The position numbers and the translations under genes were made by a program. Under the pieces are notes generated by a model. That model was not told the DNA's origin, made no database searches, and saw nothing but the letters and a program-made list of their open reading frames with translations. DNA of 64,000 nt from positions 1,178,001 to 1,242,000 of the forward strand of contig CP042469.1 of NCBI GenBank assembly GCA_015243575.1, given 5' to 3'. Shown in pieces: positions 25,661 through 34,520 of this stretch. Position 1 is the stretch's first letter, and each line of letters starts with the position of its first letter. The stretch is from Clostridiales bacterium (GTDB taxonomy: Bacteria > Bacillota > Clostridia > Peptostreptococcales > Anaerovoracaceae).

Positions 25661-25705
25661 GCCGATTTGACAAATCTTGCGTTAAACAATATTTTAACAA
25701 ACTTT

Positions 25706-26932
25706 TTAAGGCAAATGATGATAGGGCTTCATGACATAATCAGAACGGCTGTAGGTTTCCCCACAGACTGCCAGATGATAGATGTCAGAAGCCAATATGT
25801 CAAATTTCAGGAGCTGCCATTCCCTTGCATCTTTGTCAAGCTCGCGATTGATGTTGGTCAGGATTGGTATCGTATTTCGTTCCTCTTTTTTGATCTTTTT
25901 AATCAAGGTGGCCCCCTTTTTGCTGAACGCTAAAACTCTGGCGTAATTAATTTGGCCGCTGATAATTTTCTCAAAACTATGCTTGTCCAAATGTACCAGG
26001 GTATGGGTCAGCAGTCTTTGAATTCTCGTTGCGGTATATCGTTTTGATAAAACTCCACTCAGAAAAGATTCGGGGTCCTTTGACTGGACAGCCGCCTTTT
26101 TCAATTTGTTTTCCAAGCCTTCCGTTGCTGAAAGAACCGATCCCAGCACCGAGGCTTCCGTGGTCAGTATGCGATAGATCAGAAGCTGATAAAACAGTCT
26201 AAATCCTGGATTTACAGGGAGCTTGCTGCTCTGGAGTACGTCCAGAGACGGCTTTGGTATAAACTTTGAAACTGCGTCGATGTCTGCTGATTGTCCAAGT
26301 ATATGCCTAACCGCTGTGGCACTTGCGATCTCTTCAAAGGTTTCTTTGTCATGATAGCCTGTCCCATACCGTGTCACTGTGATAGGCTCTATGGAACTAT
26401 TTCTTATATTTAGCTGCTTTAAATATTCTACTGCAAGAATATTGTTTGAATTTTTTAGTACTTCGGCTCTTGTTTCTCCGATACAGCGCTTCACCGATTC
26501 ATAGCGGGCTTTCGGAAAAGAGATGCCCTGATCAGAAAATGCCTTGATCCCCGCCTTCAATTCTTCCGTTTCACAGGTCAGAAACGCTGCGGTTTCTCTC
26601 AGAAGAGCCAGATCCCCTGATTCACTGCCAAAGGACAGATGCGTAACGCAGCCCAGTCGGTCCAAAAGATCCACTGCCCCTGCGGCAAAAAATTCGGCAT
26701 TATTCGAAGCAAAAGCGAAAGGAAGTTCCAAGACAAGGTCAATTCCGTTTGCAGCCGCCATGGAGGCACGAAGCCATTTGTCAGCCATGGCAGGTTCCCC
26801 TCGCTGCGTAAAATCGCCGCTCATCACGCATACGGTATAGTCTGGATTCAGCATCCGTTTTGACTCCTGCAGATGATAAAGGTGTCCGTTATGGAATGGA
26901 TTATATTCTGCTATGATTCCTAATACCCTCAT
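25706..26932 (-). CDS. tmcAL: tRNA(Met) cytidine acetate ligase TmcAL
   Basis: A 408-residue member of the YlbM/TmcAL family, which uses acetate and ATP to form N4-acetylcytidine at the wobble base of elongator tRNA-Met. The nucleotidyltransferase start is VLGIIAEYNPFHNGHLYHL, with the HxGH motif, and VMSGDFTQRGEPAMADKW follows; RYGTGYHD lies further on. Length fits the family. It overlaps ylbJ by four bases and lies upstream of ackA, so an enzyme that consumes acetate is next to the one that makes it; that may be coincidence. Confidence 0.93.
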   Translation of the reverse strand: MRVLGIIAEYNPFHNGHLYHLQESKRMLNPDYTVCVMSGDFTQRGEPAMADKWLRASMAAANGIDLVLELPFAFASNNAEFFAAGAVDLLDRLGCVTHLSFGSESGDLALLRETAAFLTCETEELKAGIKAFSDQGISFPKARYESVKRCIGETRAEVLKNSNNILAVEYLKQLNIRNSSIEPITVTRYGTGYHDKETFEEIASATAVRHILGQSADIDAVSKFIPKPSLDVLQSSKLPVNPGFRLFYQLLIYRILTTEASVLGSVLSATEGLENKLKKAAVQSKDPESFLSGVLSKRYTATRIQRLLTHTLVHLDKHSFEKIISGQINYARVLAFSKKGATLIKKIKKEERNTIPILTNINRELDKDAREWQLLKFDILASDIYHLAVCGETYSRSDYVMKPYHHLP

Positions 26933-28086
26933 GAACGATCCTCCGTCTTATGCTGCTTATAGTTTTTAAAAATACTGTCTGCAAATATTGTGATGAGAAA
27001 CAGGATTACAATCATTATAACCATTTTGGTGGAAAATAACAATTGAGAAAAGAACCCCAGACTGCTTACAATCTCTTCTCTTCCAAAGGCTCCTGTAGTG
27101 ATGGCTTCGCTGCCCAGCACCAATGGTCCGATGAGCCATGCGATAAGTGCGGCAAGCATACCGTGAGAAAGCTTTGAAAATAGATAAAAGCCCGGACCAA
27201 TGCGAAGTCCCGAAAGCATACTCATGGACTGAGCATAGACGGAAATCCCTCCGAAGGAGATTAAAAAGGTACATAGGATGCTTTGATACAGCAAAGTGAT
27301 CTGGCTGCTTCTAGCGATTCCGCTGCACCCCACTGTCATTTCTAAAAGTCCCTTCAAAATCCCTTTGCCGTAATCGCTGGAAATCACGTTTAATACACCG
27401 GAAAATTGAATAAATTCCGTAATCATCATGAAAAGCACAATATATCCACAGATTATTCCCAGCGCGCGAAATGAAGAAAGCAAGGAATCAGTAAACAGAT
27501 CCAAGATGCTGCCCTTTGGAAGAACCATCCGATCCAGATTTCTTTTTACGGAATGATTTTTAACCGGTGAGATAATCCGATATAGAATTCCGTTCAGCAG
27601 TGCGCCGGCATAATGAGACAAAGCAATAACCGCTCCGGCTGCGGGAGAACCCAGCATCCCCGCTCCAACAGCTCCCAGCATGAAAAGCGGACCCGAGGTG
27701 CTGCAAAAGGTCAGCATACTCTTTGCTTCATCCAAGGTCACGGACCTGCTTCTGCCAAAATCTCCGATGAGCTTGGCACCCATTGGATAGCCCGATGTGA
27801 TGCTGACAGAAAAAACAAAGGCAGAGACCCCCGGTGCACCGAAGATCTTCTGAAAGGGCTTTTCGAAAATCCTTCCCATATAGGAGGGAAGACCCAGGGC
27901 TGTCATGAAATTTGCACAAATAAAAAAAGGCAGCAATGCGGGCAGCACGGAGCTTGCCCACAAGGAAATGCCTTTTTGAGCTGCATTCAAAGCGATGGCT
28001 GGAAACACCATCATAATAAGACAGCCGGTGCAAGCCAGAGCTCCGGCCAGTATGAAAATTGTCCTTCTACCTTTTAATCTGTTCAT
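26929..28086 (-). CDS. ylbJ: sporulation integral membrane protein YlbJ
   Basis: A 385-residue polytopic membrane protein with about eight to ten hydrophobic segments. The segments SLWASSVLPALLPFFICANF, SITSGYPMGAKLIGD and FCSTSGPLFMLGAVGAGML are characteristic of YlbJ, a Gate-domain family member needed for proper spore cortex formation in Bacillus. It supports an endospore-forming host. The ribosome site is weak (GATGGA) and the start codon lies inside a 10-base inverted repeat (28082-28115). Four-base overlap with tmcAL indicates coupling. Confidence 0.88.
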   Translation of the reverse strand: MNRLKGRRTIFILAGALACTGCLIMMVFPAIALNAAQKGISLWASSVLPALLPFFICANFMTALGLPSYMGRIFEKPFQKIFGAPGVSAFVFSVSITSGYPMGAKLIGDFGRSRSVTLDEAKSMLTFCSTSGPLFMLGAVGAGMLGSPAAGAVIALSHYAGALLNGILYRIISPVKNHSVKRNLDRMVLPKGSILDLFTDSLLSSFRALGIICGYIVLFMMITEFIQFSGVLNVISSDYGKGILKGLLEMTVGCSGIARSSQITLLYQSILCTFLISFGGISVYAQSMSMLSGLRIGPGFYLFSKLSHGMLAALIAWLIGPLVLGSEAITTGAFGREEIVSSLGFFSQLLFSTKMVIMIVILFLITIFADSIFKNYKQHKTEDRS

Positions 28087-28115
28087 GTTCCATCATATTA
28101 ATGCCGGAACATGAA
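28082..28115 (-). promoter_or_regulatory. inverted repeat across the ylbJ start codon
   Basis: TTCATGTTCC (28082-28091) pairs perfectly with GGAACATGAA (28106-28115). In the mRNA the right arm of the hairpin contains the ATG and the weak ribosome site, so folding would hide the start. Confidence 0.5.
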
Positions 28116-28192
28116 TATTCATAGTTCCTGTTGGAATTTAATCTCAAAATAAAGATGCAAAACCAAACAGTTCTTACTATATCTTTTCTTTC

Positions 28193-28723
28193 TTAATCGT
28201 TGCTTTCCATCTGCGCCCGATAGATCATTTCTTTGATTTCATTTCTGTTATCTGCGATGGTGCCGTTGACCTTTTCAAAGGTTGTCTGCAGATTACTGAA
28301 CATATCGTGGAAATAGACGGAATTCAGTTGATCCATTTTATCCTGAAAGTTATACAGGATGCTGTCTATGTAATCAAAGGCGCCAAGCTTCATAGCCTTA
28401 ACATTGGCTTCTGCAACGCGCATGATTTCATCTGCACGCATTTTGGCTTTTACTGTAATGTCGTCGTTTTCAATCAGTGCTTCCGCCTGAACCTTAGCAT
28501 CCTTCAGAATGGTTTCATATTCACGTTTCGCCTCTTCCAGGATTCGTTGACGTTCGTCCTTGATCCACTGTGCCTGCTGTATTTCATCGGGCAGCTCCAC
28601 ACGAATTTCTTTTACGATTTCCAGGATCTCTTCTGCATCTACTAATATTTTCCCTGTAAGCGGAAAGCCAGAGCTTGTATCCACAATTTCTTCAATCTCA
28701 TCCAATAGTTCTAAAACCTTCAT
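28193..28723 (-). CDS. coiled-coil protein of unknown function (ATP synthase subunit-like)
   Basis: A 176-residue, highly charged helical protein. Residues about 45-110 (IQQAQWIKDERQRILEEAKREYETILKDAKVQAEALIE, rich in Glu/Lys/Ala heptads) predict a long coiled coil. Proteins of this kind are often labelled ATPase or V-type subunit E/H-like only because of composition; no catalytic motif is visible. In Clostridia a similar gene commonly sits between coaD and ylbJ, so a conserved envelope or sporulation role is possible but unproven. ATG follows AGGGAGGG, and coaD ends 17 bases upstream, so both are in one transcript. Confidence 0.75.
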   Translation of the reverse strand: MKVLELLDEIEEIVDTSSGFPLTGKILVDAEEILEIVKEIRVELPDEIQQAQWIKDERQRILEEAKREYETILKDAKVQAEALIENDDITVKAKMRADEIMRVAEANVKAMKLGAFDYIDSILYNFQDKMDQLNSVYFHDMFSNLQTTFEKVNGTIADNRNEIKEMIYRAQMESND

Positions 28724-28740
28724 TGAGTGAATCCCTCCCT

Positions 28741-29226
28741 TTATTTTCTATATTTTCGTTCCATGTAATCCAAAACATTATCCGGTACCAGGCCCTTAAT
28801 ATCCCCATTGAGCATGAATACCTCTTTTACGATACTTGAGCTGACAAATGAGTAATCAGGACAAGTCATCAGAAAAACCGTCTCCACGTCATTATTATAT
28901 AGCCTTGCGTTCATCTGTGCCATCTGTATTTCATATTCGAAGTCCATGGTGGCTCGAAGACCTCGCAGAACTACGTCGATATTATTCTTTTTAACATAGT
29001 CAGCCAAAAGTCCGCTGAAATGATCGATTTCGATATTTTTTATATGGCTTGTGGCTTCTCTGATCAGATCCGTCCGCTCTTCTACTGTGAAGAAGGGCGT
29101 TTTTGACATATTTTCGATCACGCCTACGATCAGATGATCTCCAAGCTTTGCCCCCCTGTTGATCAGATCTAGATGGCCATTGGTGATGGGATCAAAGGAG
29201 CCTGCGTAGAGAACTTTTTTTATCAT
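28741..29226 (-). CDS. coaD: phosphopantetheine adenylyltransferase
   Basis: A 161-residue nucleotidyltransferase that forms dephospho-CoA from phosphopantetheine and ATP. Motifs: LYAGSFDPITNGHLDLI with the TNGH form of the HxGH motif at the N-terminus, LRGLRATMDFEYEIQMA and the SSSIVKE motif (YSFVSSSIVKEV). Length is typical. I place the start at 29226 (MIKKVLYAG) with GGAGGAAA upstream; a longer in-frame reading has no site. The rsmD-coaD pair is conserved in Firmicutes. Confidence 0.97.
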   Translation of the reverse strand: MIKKVLYAGSFDPITNGHLDLINRGAKLGDHLIVGVIENMSKTPFFTVEERTDLIREATSHIKNIEIDHFSGLLADYVKKNNIDVVLRGLRATMDFEYEIQMAQMNARLYNNDVETVFLMTCPDYSFVSSSIVKEVFMLNGDIKGLVPDNVLDYMERKYRK

Positions 29227-29307
29227 TTCTTTTTTTCCTCCAAATCTAAGGAAGGACTGATTGAATGAAAAGCAGCACATCGTTTCATGGCGTGATGGGC
29301 TTTTGGT

Positions 29308-29859
29308 TTAATCAGCATTTCCTAATGCATAAATACTAATTACTATGGTTCCGTATTTTTTTTCCTTTATCTTCGTAAATCCCAGGAGCTTGTCCTCCAT
29401 AGGTGTTTTTATCCCGTGTTCCGCAACGATGATGCCGTCCTCTGAAAGAAGTGAGCGTTCTGCGATCAGCTCCAGACAATGTTCTAAAAGTCCTTTTCCA
29501 TAGGGCGGGTCCAAAAAAATCAAGTCTGCTTTTTCAGGGATCTTTCTAAGCACATATTCATAATCCCCAAGGATTGCAACGGTCCTGTCTTCCTGTTTAC
29601 AATAAGCGATGTTCTGACGAGTCAGCTCCATGCTGGATCTTGACTTATCACCAAAATAGCAGCGTTCTGCCCCCCGGCTCAATGCTTCCAGTCCCAGGTT
29701 GCCCGTTCCCGAAAACAAATCAATGACCACCGCATCCTCCAAATAAGGAGCGATCATACTAAAAATTGATTCTTTCACCTTGTCGGTGGTCGGTCTGATG
29801 TTACTGTCTTTTGGAGTGAACAGTCTTCTGCCCTTCAATTCTCCAGCGATAATGCGCAA
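29308..29859 (-). CDS. rsmD: 16S rRNA (guanine(966)-N(2))-methyltransferase
   Basis: A 183-residue SAM-dependent methyltransferase acting on 16S rRNA G966. Motif I is VIDLFSGTGNLGLEALSRGA and the catalytic motif IV is LIFLDPPYGKG (the DPPY form). The N-terminal IIAGELKGRRL and RPTTDKVKESIF segments are typical for RsmD. It is followed by coaD 81 bases downstream, the common pairing. Confidence 0.96.
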   Translation of the reverse strand: MRIIAGELKGRRLFTPKDSNIRPTTDKVKESIFSMIAPYLEDAVVIDLFSGTGNLGLEALSRGAERCYFGDKSRSSMELTRQNIAYCKQEDRTVAILGDYEYVLRKIPEKADLIFLDPPYGKGLLEHCLELIAERSLLSEDGIIVAEHGIKTPMEDKLLGFTKIKEKKYGTIVISIYALGNAD

Positions 29860-29884
29860 TACTGCTGCCTCCTTTTTAATCCAT

Positions 29885-29913
29885 AAAATAATTGCGATTA
29901 CAGCAATTATTTT
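29885..29913 (-). terminator. AT-rich hairpin between recG and rsmD
   Basis: AAAATAATTGC (29885-29895) pairs perfectly with GCAATTATTTT (29903-29913) around a 7-base loop. It could be a weak terminator or a processing site in the recG-rsmD transcript. Confidence 0.5.
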
Positions 29914-29947
29914 ACCATAAGATTATCCAAAAGCAAATTTTTATCTT

Positions 29948-31990
29948 TTAGATGTTTAAATTTTCGACATTTTGGAACATTTTGTCGATTTTCCTTTTAA
30001 AACTCAAATGAGCCTCGTTCTGCAGCAAAGGATCCTCTGATAGGATTTTCTCCGCTTCTTCTCGTACTGTTTTAAGGATCTTTATATGTTTTACCAGATC
30101 TGCAAGCTTCAGTTCAGGGACGCCATGCTGTCTCATTCCAAAAAACTCTCCGGGACCTCTGAGTTCAAGATCTTTCTCTGCGATCAAAAATCCGTCATTT
30201 GTTGCTTTCATGATTTCAGACCTGGCCTCTGCCACTTTGGAGCCTCCGTCGGAAATCAGAATGCAATAGGATTGCTCCTCGCCCCTTCCAACTCTGCCCC
30301 TAAGCTGATGGAGCTGGGCAAGGCCGAACCGCTCAGAGTTTTCTACAAGCATGATGGTGGCATTTGGTACATTGATCCCGACCTCAATAACAACCGTTGA
30401 AATCAGGATTTGTATTTCTCCCGCATAAAATTCCTGCATGATGCGATCTTTATCTGCCTGTTTCATAGCTCCATGTAAGAACGCAACAGAGAAATCGAAA
30501 AAGCGGTTTTTCAGTTCATCATAAAGCCCCAGTGCCGACCTTGCATCCAACGTCTCGGAATCTTCGATCAGCGGTGCAACCACATAAGCCTGACGCCCCT
30601 TTTTCACTTCCCTTCTCACAAATTCGTATGAGGCTTCCCGTCCGTTTGCTTTTACAGCGCGGGTTATGATCTGCTGCCTTCCCGGCGGCATTTCATCAAT
30701 GATGGAAATATCCAGATCGCCATATAAGATTACTGCCAGCGTTCTGGGAATGGGCGTTGCCGTCATAACCAGAACATCCGGGTTCTGGCCTTTCTTTGTG
30801 AGAACAGCGCGCTGATTTACGCCGAAACGATGCTGCTCGTCGGTGATCACAAGACCAAGATTTGAGAAGGTTACTCCCGGCTGGATCACGGCATGTGTTC
30901 CGATGATGAGATCTAGTGCACCTGATTCAATTTGCTCAAGGACTGCCTTTTTTTCTTTTGCTGCGAGACTTCCGGATAAAAATCCTACTTTGAGACCAAA
31001 AACTGAAAACATCGATTTCAGCCCATCAAAGTGCTGCCTGGCCAAAAGCTCGGTGGGTGCCATTAAAACGGCCTGAAAGCCGCATTTGGCGGCTTTAAAC
31101 ATGGCCGCAGCGGCTATCACGGTCTTTCCAGAGCCCACATCACCCTGAACCAGTCGGTTCATCACCTTGTTCGATTCCATGTCGCTGTTGATTTCCGCCA
31201 GTACTCTGCTCTGTGCACCGGTCAATTGATAGGGTAGTGTGGCTAGAAATTCGTCCACTTTTGCTTGTGGCGAAAAAAAGATTCCTGTCTTTCCTGCCGT
31301 CATCCGGTTGCGTATCATCAGCAGACCGGTTTGAAGGAAAAGAAGTTCATCAAAAATAAGCCTGTATTTTGCTTCCATGAGCCGCTTTTTATCCTGAGGA
31401 AAATGAATATTCTCTACAGCATGACGAATCCCGCAGAGTCGGTTCTGGGCGAGTGTGTTTTCCGGAAGATATTCTTCCATCTCAGAGAGCTGCTTTTGTG
31501 CCTCCCTCTGCCATTTTCTCATTTCACTCTGAGTAATTCCTCCTGCCAGCGGATAGATGGGTAAAATTCCCTGCTCACTGCTGTCTTCACTTTTTGACAC
31601 ATCAGGATGCAGCATTTGTATTCTTCCCATATTGTCGGAAACCTTGCCGTAAAATAAATATTCCTCATCCTTTTTTAAGGTTTTTTCCAGATATGCTGCA
31701 TGAAAAAAAACAACCTCCATTGCACCGGTCTCGTCCTGAACCAAAAGCTTTAAGGTTTGTTTTCTGGGAAACCTGACCTTCCCTTTTACGATAAGGATCA
31801 GCTTTCCTTTTACCAATGCAAGATCCCCGTCCTGCAGGGACGATATCTTTCTCAGATCCCGCCGATCCTCATAATCCCTGGGATAATAAAACAGAAAATC
31901 CTCCAAGGTGTCTATATTCAGTTTATTCAATGCAACGGACTTTTTCGGTCCAATGCCTTTTATCGAAGTTGCTTTACTGTGTAAATCCAT
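29948..31990 (-). CDS. recG: ATP-dependent DNA helicase RecG
   Basis: A 680-residue branch-migration helicase acting on stalled forks and Holliday junctions. An OB-fold wedge domain occupies about residues 50-150; the helicase core has Walker A GDVGSGKT (about 284-291), DEQHRFGV as motif II, TATPIPRTLA as motif III, and motif VI near QLHQLRGRVGRG. The C-terminal RGPGEFFGMRQHG is family-specific. Length is normal. ATG is followed by MDLHSKATSIKGIGPKKS with a helix-hairpin-helix-like start. Confidence 0.97.
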   Translation of the reverse strand: MDLHSKATSIKGIGPKKSVALNKLNIDTLEDFLFYYPRDYEDRRDLRKISSLQDGDLALVKGKLILIVKGKVRFPRKQTLKLLVQDETGAMEVVFFHAAYLEKTLKKDEEYLFYGKVSDNMGRIQMLHPDVSKSEDSSEQGILPIYPLAGGITQSEMRKWQREAQKQLSEMEEYLPENTLAQNRLCGIRHAVENIHFPQDKKRLMEAKYRLIFDELLFLQTGLLMIRNRMTAGKTGIFFSPQAKVDEFLATLPYQLTGAQSRVLAEINSDMESNKVMNRLVQGDVGSGKTVIAAAAMFKAAKCGFQAVLMAPTELLARQHFDGLKSMFSVFGLKVGFLSGSLAAKEKKAVLEQIESGALDLIIGTHAVIQPGVTFSNLGLVITDEQHRFGVNQRAVLTKKGQNPDVLVMTATPIPRTLAVILYGDLDISIIDEMPPGRQQIITRAVKANGREASYEFVRREVKKGRQAYVVAPLIEDSETLDARSALGLYDELKNRFFDFSVAFLHGAMKQADKDRIMQEFYAGEIQILISTVVIEVGINVPNATIMLVENSERFGLAQLHQLRGRVGRGEEQSYCILISDGGSKVAEARSEIMKATNDGFLIAEKDLELRGPGEFFGMRQHGVPELKLADLVKHIKILKTVREEAEKILSEDPLLQNEAHLSFKRKIDKMFQNVENLNI

Positions 31991-32017
31991 TCCGAATCCT
32001 CGGTTCTCCTCTTTACT

Positions 32018-32407
32018 TTATCCTTTGACCTCAATATTTCTTCGGGCGGTTTGCTTTGAGACCATGCCCGTTACCACCACTGCGACGCTGTTCACCTCAA
32101 GACCGGTAATCTCTTCCGTATTTTTTTTGACCGTTGAGATGAGCTGCTCCGTTACACGGTTGATGCTCGTTCCAAATCGAATCAGAATATAAAAACGAAT
32201 ATCCAGACCGTTTTTTCCCAGATTAATTTCCATATAGCTGATATCGTCGGCTACGCCGATTTTTGCCGCAAAACCGGCCACTCGACCTCTATGATTAGAA
32301 ATCAGAACTTTTCCGCCAAATTGTTCCACAGCCTTGGCAATAATTTTCCCAACAACATTTTTATCGATGGAAATGCTGCCATCCCTGGCTTCCACTTTAT
32401 AAAGCAA
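32018..32407 (-). CDS. Asp23/Gls24 family envelope stress response protein
   Basis: A 129-residue Asp23-domain protein (YloU-like): GSISIDKNVVGKIIAKAVEQF near the start, VAGFAAKIGVADDISYMEINL, and VTEQLISTVKKNTEEITGLEVNSVAVVV near the end (given here in part). Such proteins are cytosolic or membrane-associated and linked to envelope stress. No ATG start fits; the best start is TTG at 32407 (MLYKVEARDG) with AGAAGGGGG eight bases upstream. It lies directly upstream of recG, an order seen in Firmicutes (yloU-yloV-recG), but here without the DAK-domain gene yloV. Confidence 0.85.
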   Translation of the reverse strand: MLYKVEARDGSISIDKNVVGKIIAKAVEQFGGKVLISNHRGRVAGFAAKIGVADDISYMEINLGKNGLDIRFYILIRFGTSINRVTEQLISTVKKNTEEITGLEVNSVAVVVTGMVSKQTARRNIEVKG

Positions 32408-32530
32408 CAGTGATACCCCCTTCTGCTGTAGTTGAGCTGATTTTAAGTTTATCACATTCTGTATGAAATGAAAAATAATTTTTGCACGATCGCGTATTTG
32501 CAAACATACAATGGATATGGGTGGTATGCA

Positions 32531-32683
32531 TTGAGAAGAAATACGGTAGTGATCAGATTGATAGGAGTTGTTATGGCGATCGCGGGCGCGGTCATTATCA
32601 TACATGCCGTCCCGGCTATTGTCTGGTATGTGCTGCTGATCCTTCTCGTCCTGATCTTTGTGTTTCTTCTGTTGAATGCATGA
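32531..32683 (+). CDS. small membrane protein
   Basis: A predicted 50-residue protein: a basic start (RRNT), a helix GVVMAIAGAVIIIHAVPAIVWY and a second hydrophobic run LLILLVLIFVFLLL. The pattern with a Pro and Trp between two helices occurs in small clostridial membrane proteins of unknown role. I suggest TTG at 32531 because GGGTGG lies six bases before it; an ATG at 32468 in the same frame has no ribosome site. It diverges from the Asp23 gene. Confidence 0.5.
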   Translation: MRRNTVVIRLIGVVMAIAGAVIIIHAVPAIVWYVLLILLVLIFVFLLLNA

Positions 32684-32775
32684 CCCCCTTGTGGTATAAA
32701 TTAGCGGCATCGGCTGATTCACCGCGACTATGCGTAGAATTTTTACTGCCGGTGCAGGATTGGGATGTGATCACG

Positions 32776-32961
32776 ATGTTCAGAGATTTCAGGAGATTTT
32801 TATGCTGCGGAAGAAGGCCGGGGGAAATAGAATTATTCGGACTGCTTTTGTTTGTGATCGGCATAGTAACAATATGTGCGTTTTTTCTGCCCTCGAAGCT
32901 ATGGCTGATCATAATGGGCTGTCTGATGATCTTCTGCGGCTTCAAGCTGTTTAACTGCTGA
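32776..32961 (+). CDS. small membrane protein, second of a pair
   Basis: A predicted 61-residue protein: MFRDFRRFLCCGRRPGEIE, then two hydrophobic segments (LFGLLLFVIGIVTICAFF and WLIIMGCLMIFCGFKLF) around an LPSKL turn. Basic Cys-containing N-terminus plus two helices is a recurring clostridial design. The start ATG has only a modest G-rich site (GGATTGGGA). It follows the other small membrane gene by 92 bases and precedes a strong terminator, which supports a real two-gene transcript. Confidence 0.55.
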   Translation: MFRDFRRFLCCGRRPGEIELFGLLLFVIGIVTICAFFLPSKLWLIIMGCLMIFCGFKLFNC

Positions 32962-33017
32962 TTGCCCTGCCAAAGGGAAATAGGCTATCAAACAAATTTT
33001 CATACAAAAACATATAA

Positions 33018-33079
33018 AAAGGGGGGATCTCCAAATGATTTTCAATAAAATCAAAGAGAACCCCCCTTCTTCTTTTTAT
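33018..33079 (+). terminator. strong terminator after the small membrane protein genes
   Basis: GGGGGG-N-TCTC (33021-33031) pairs with GAGA-N-CCCCCC (33056-33066); an inner TGATTTT/AAAATCA stem extends it. A T-rich tail (CTTCTTCTTTTT) follows on the plus strand. Confidence 0.85.
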
Positions 33080-33154
33080 GGTAAGACTGTGGAAGCACGT
33101 AATCAATCAGCGTTTTGCTAAACAGAAATGACAAAATCCGATTGTTTTAAGAAC

Positions 33155-33715
33155 CTATTCTGCTCTGTTTCTTTCAGACTCAAGTGGTATTTCCAGCTCG
33201 TCTTTTAGCCTTGCAAGGACTGTTTTTACTAAATTTTCAATATAACCCGGTTCTTCCATACTACCGAAGAAGTCGATATCCGGCAAACCGCCTTCAACAA
33301 TTTCTATTTCTCCTGTAGCACTACAAAGCTCGAAAAGCTTCGGCGCATCCTCGGTTTTCAGCACTCCTTTGATAAATAAGTCAAATGCGGCATCATAATA
33401 TCTTCGTGGATCGTCAGAAGCATTTAATCCAGTCTCAATTGCCGTCAAATCCTCCTTTGTCAATCTAGGGACTGAAACCTTACTTTGCGCTGCATCGTTC
33501 TCCTTCTGTTGTTCTTCTATTCTAAAAAATGTCGAAGTTTGCTCTGCTTCATATAAGCTTTTTATATCCGTGTCTTGATCGGATTGAGAAGCCAATACGC
33601 TTTCTGCCTCTTTTCTTCGATCCAGCGTACTCGGCGTGTAATGCTTCTGTTTTTCTGTGTTCCTGGTGCTGTAAGTATTCACAAAATTAGAATTCGCTCC
33701 AATGCCTGTAATCAT
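33155..33715 (-). CDS. unknown cytosolic protein
   Basis: A 186-residue protein without recognised family. It begins MITGIGANSNFVNTYSTRNT, is hydrophilic and probably disordered up to about residue 90 (many Gln, Ser, Lys and Glu), then has a helical, acidic region with LTKEDLTAIETGLNASDDPRRYYDAAFDLFIKGVL (read in parts) and ends in Glu/Arg-rich residues. No signal peptide. The ATG at 33715 has TGGAGGAAA upstream; longer in-frame readings overlap the next gene and lack a site. It lies 79 bases after the secreted-protein gene and may share its transcript. Confidence 0.7.
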   Translation of the reverse strand: MITGIGANSNFVNTYSTRNTEKQKHYTPSTLDRRKEAESVLASQSDQDTDIKSLYEAEQTSTFFRIEEQQKENDAAQSKVSVPRLTKEDLTAIETGLNASDDPRRYYDAAFDLFIKGVLKTEDAPKLFELCSATGEIEIVEGGLPDIDFFGSMEEPGYIENLVKTVLARLKDELEIPLESERNRAE

Positions 33716-33794
33716 AAATTTCCTCCATATATCATGACCTACGATTGAGATTGTCTTGTGCGCTTCGATCAGTACGCCTACAAAATAAAAGTCT

Positions 33795-34499
33795 TTATTT
33801 AGGTACAGTGTAAACCCATACATCCACCAAGCTTTTCCATTCTCCATTTGACTTTTGATAGTTTATGCCTTGATAAGAACCATTATTAGCCCATTGACCA
33901 TTCACAGGATATGTTGTAACTGTGAGCGTGTAAATACCGTCAGGCGCTTTATAAGCGGAATTCTTGCCGTTATCTTGAATGAAATATTGAATGGTATCAG
34001 AATCTAACTGGTATGTAGCACGAAGCCTATAATGAGACCATGTTTTTCCTACTGAATTAAAAGTACTAATCCACTTATTATATTGAGAGTTTGTTGGATA
34101 TACATCTACCCGGGACCACGCACCGCTGGGCCACAACTGTGACGTATACTTATCTGACCAGTAGTAATAAGACCCACCTTCATAATAGGCTGGGTACGCA
34201 TAAACAGCAGTAACTCCCAATGCAGATGTTGCCATAATTTGAGCATTGCTGCTTAGCTCAGTTTCTTTAAACGGGTCATTCCCATTTTCATCAGTAATTG
34301 TATAAACCGCATTACCAATCCTCACACCTTTTGTAAAATCGGCATCAGGAGAACCTACTGTTGGGTAATCTTCAAGTGATTCAACAACTAAATCACCTGT
34401 ACTGGTATCCATAGCGGGTGTGTCTGCAAAGACACCCAAAGGGAATGTCGCTGTTATAAACAATGCAAAAACTAACAGCAATAAAGTTTTCTTTTTCAT
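33795..34499 (-). CDS. unknown secreted protein
   Basis: A 234-residue exported protein I cannot assign. Residues 1-25 are a clear signal peptide (MKKKTLLLLVFALFITATF, cut near VFADT). The mature part is rich in Tyr, Trp, Ser and Asn, with segments such as YYEGGSYYYWSDKY, WSHYRLRATYQLDSDTIQY and WVYTVPK, which suggest a beta-sheet domain, perhaps wall- or carbohydrate-binding. A consensus promoter (34574-34602) and a leader hairpin precede it, and the ribosome site GAAAGGATC is moderate. The neighbourhood is AT-richer and holds no known genes, consistent with accessory DNA. Confidence 0.75.
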   Translation of the reverse strand: MKKKTLLLLVFALFITATFPLGVFADTPAMDTSTGDLVVESLEDYPTVGSPDADFTKGVRIGNAVYTITDENGNDPFKETELSSNAQIMATSALGVTAVYAYPAYYEGGSYYYWSDKYTSQLWPSGAWSRVDVYPTNSQYNKWISTFNSVGKTWSHYRLRATYQLDSDTIQYFIQDNGKNSAYKAPDGIYTLTVTTYPVNGQWANNGSYQGINYQKSNGEWKSLVDVWVYTVPK

Positions 34500-34520
34500 A
34501 TCTTGATCCTTTCTGTAATC

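Noticed and set aside
32408-32722. N-terminal extension of the Asp23 protein by about 105 residues
   Set aside because: The extension has no ribosome site, is antisense to the small membrane protein and lacks homology-like composition; the TTG at 32407 has a good site.
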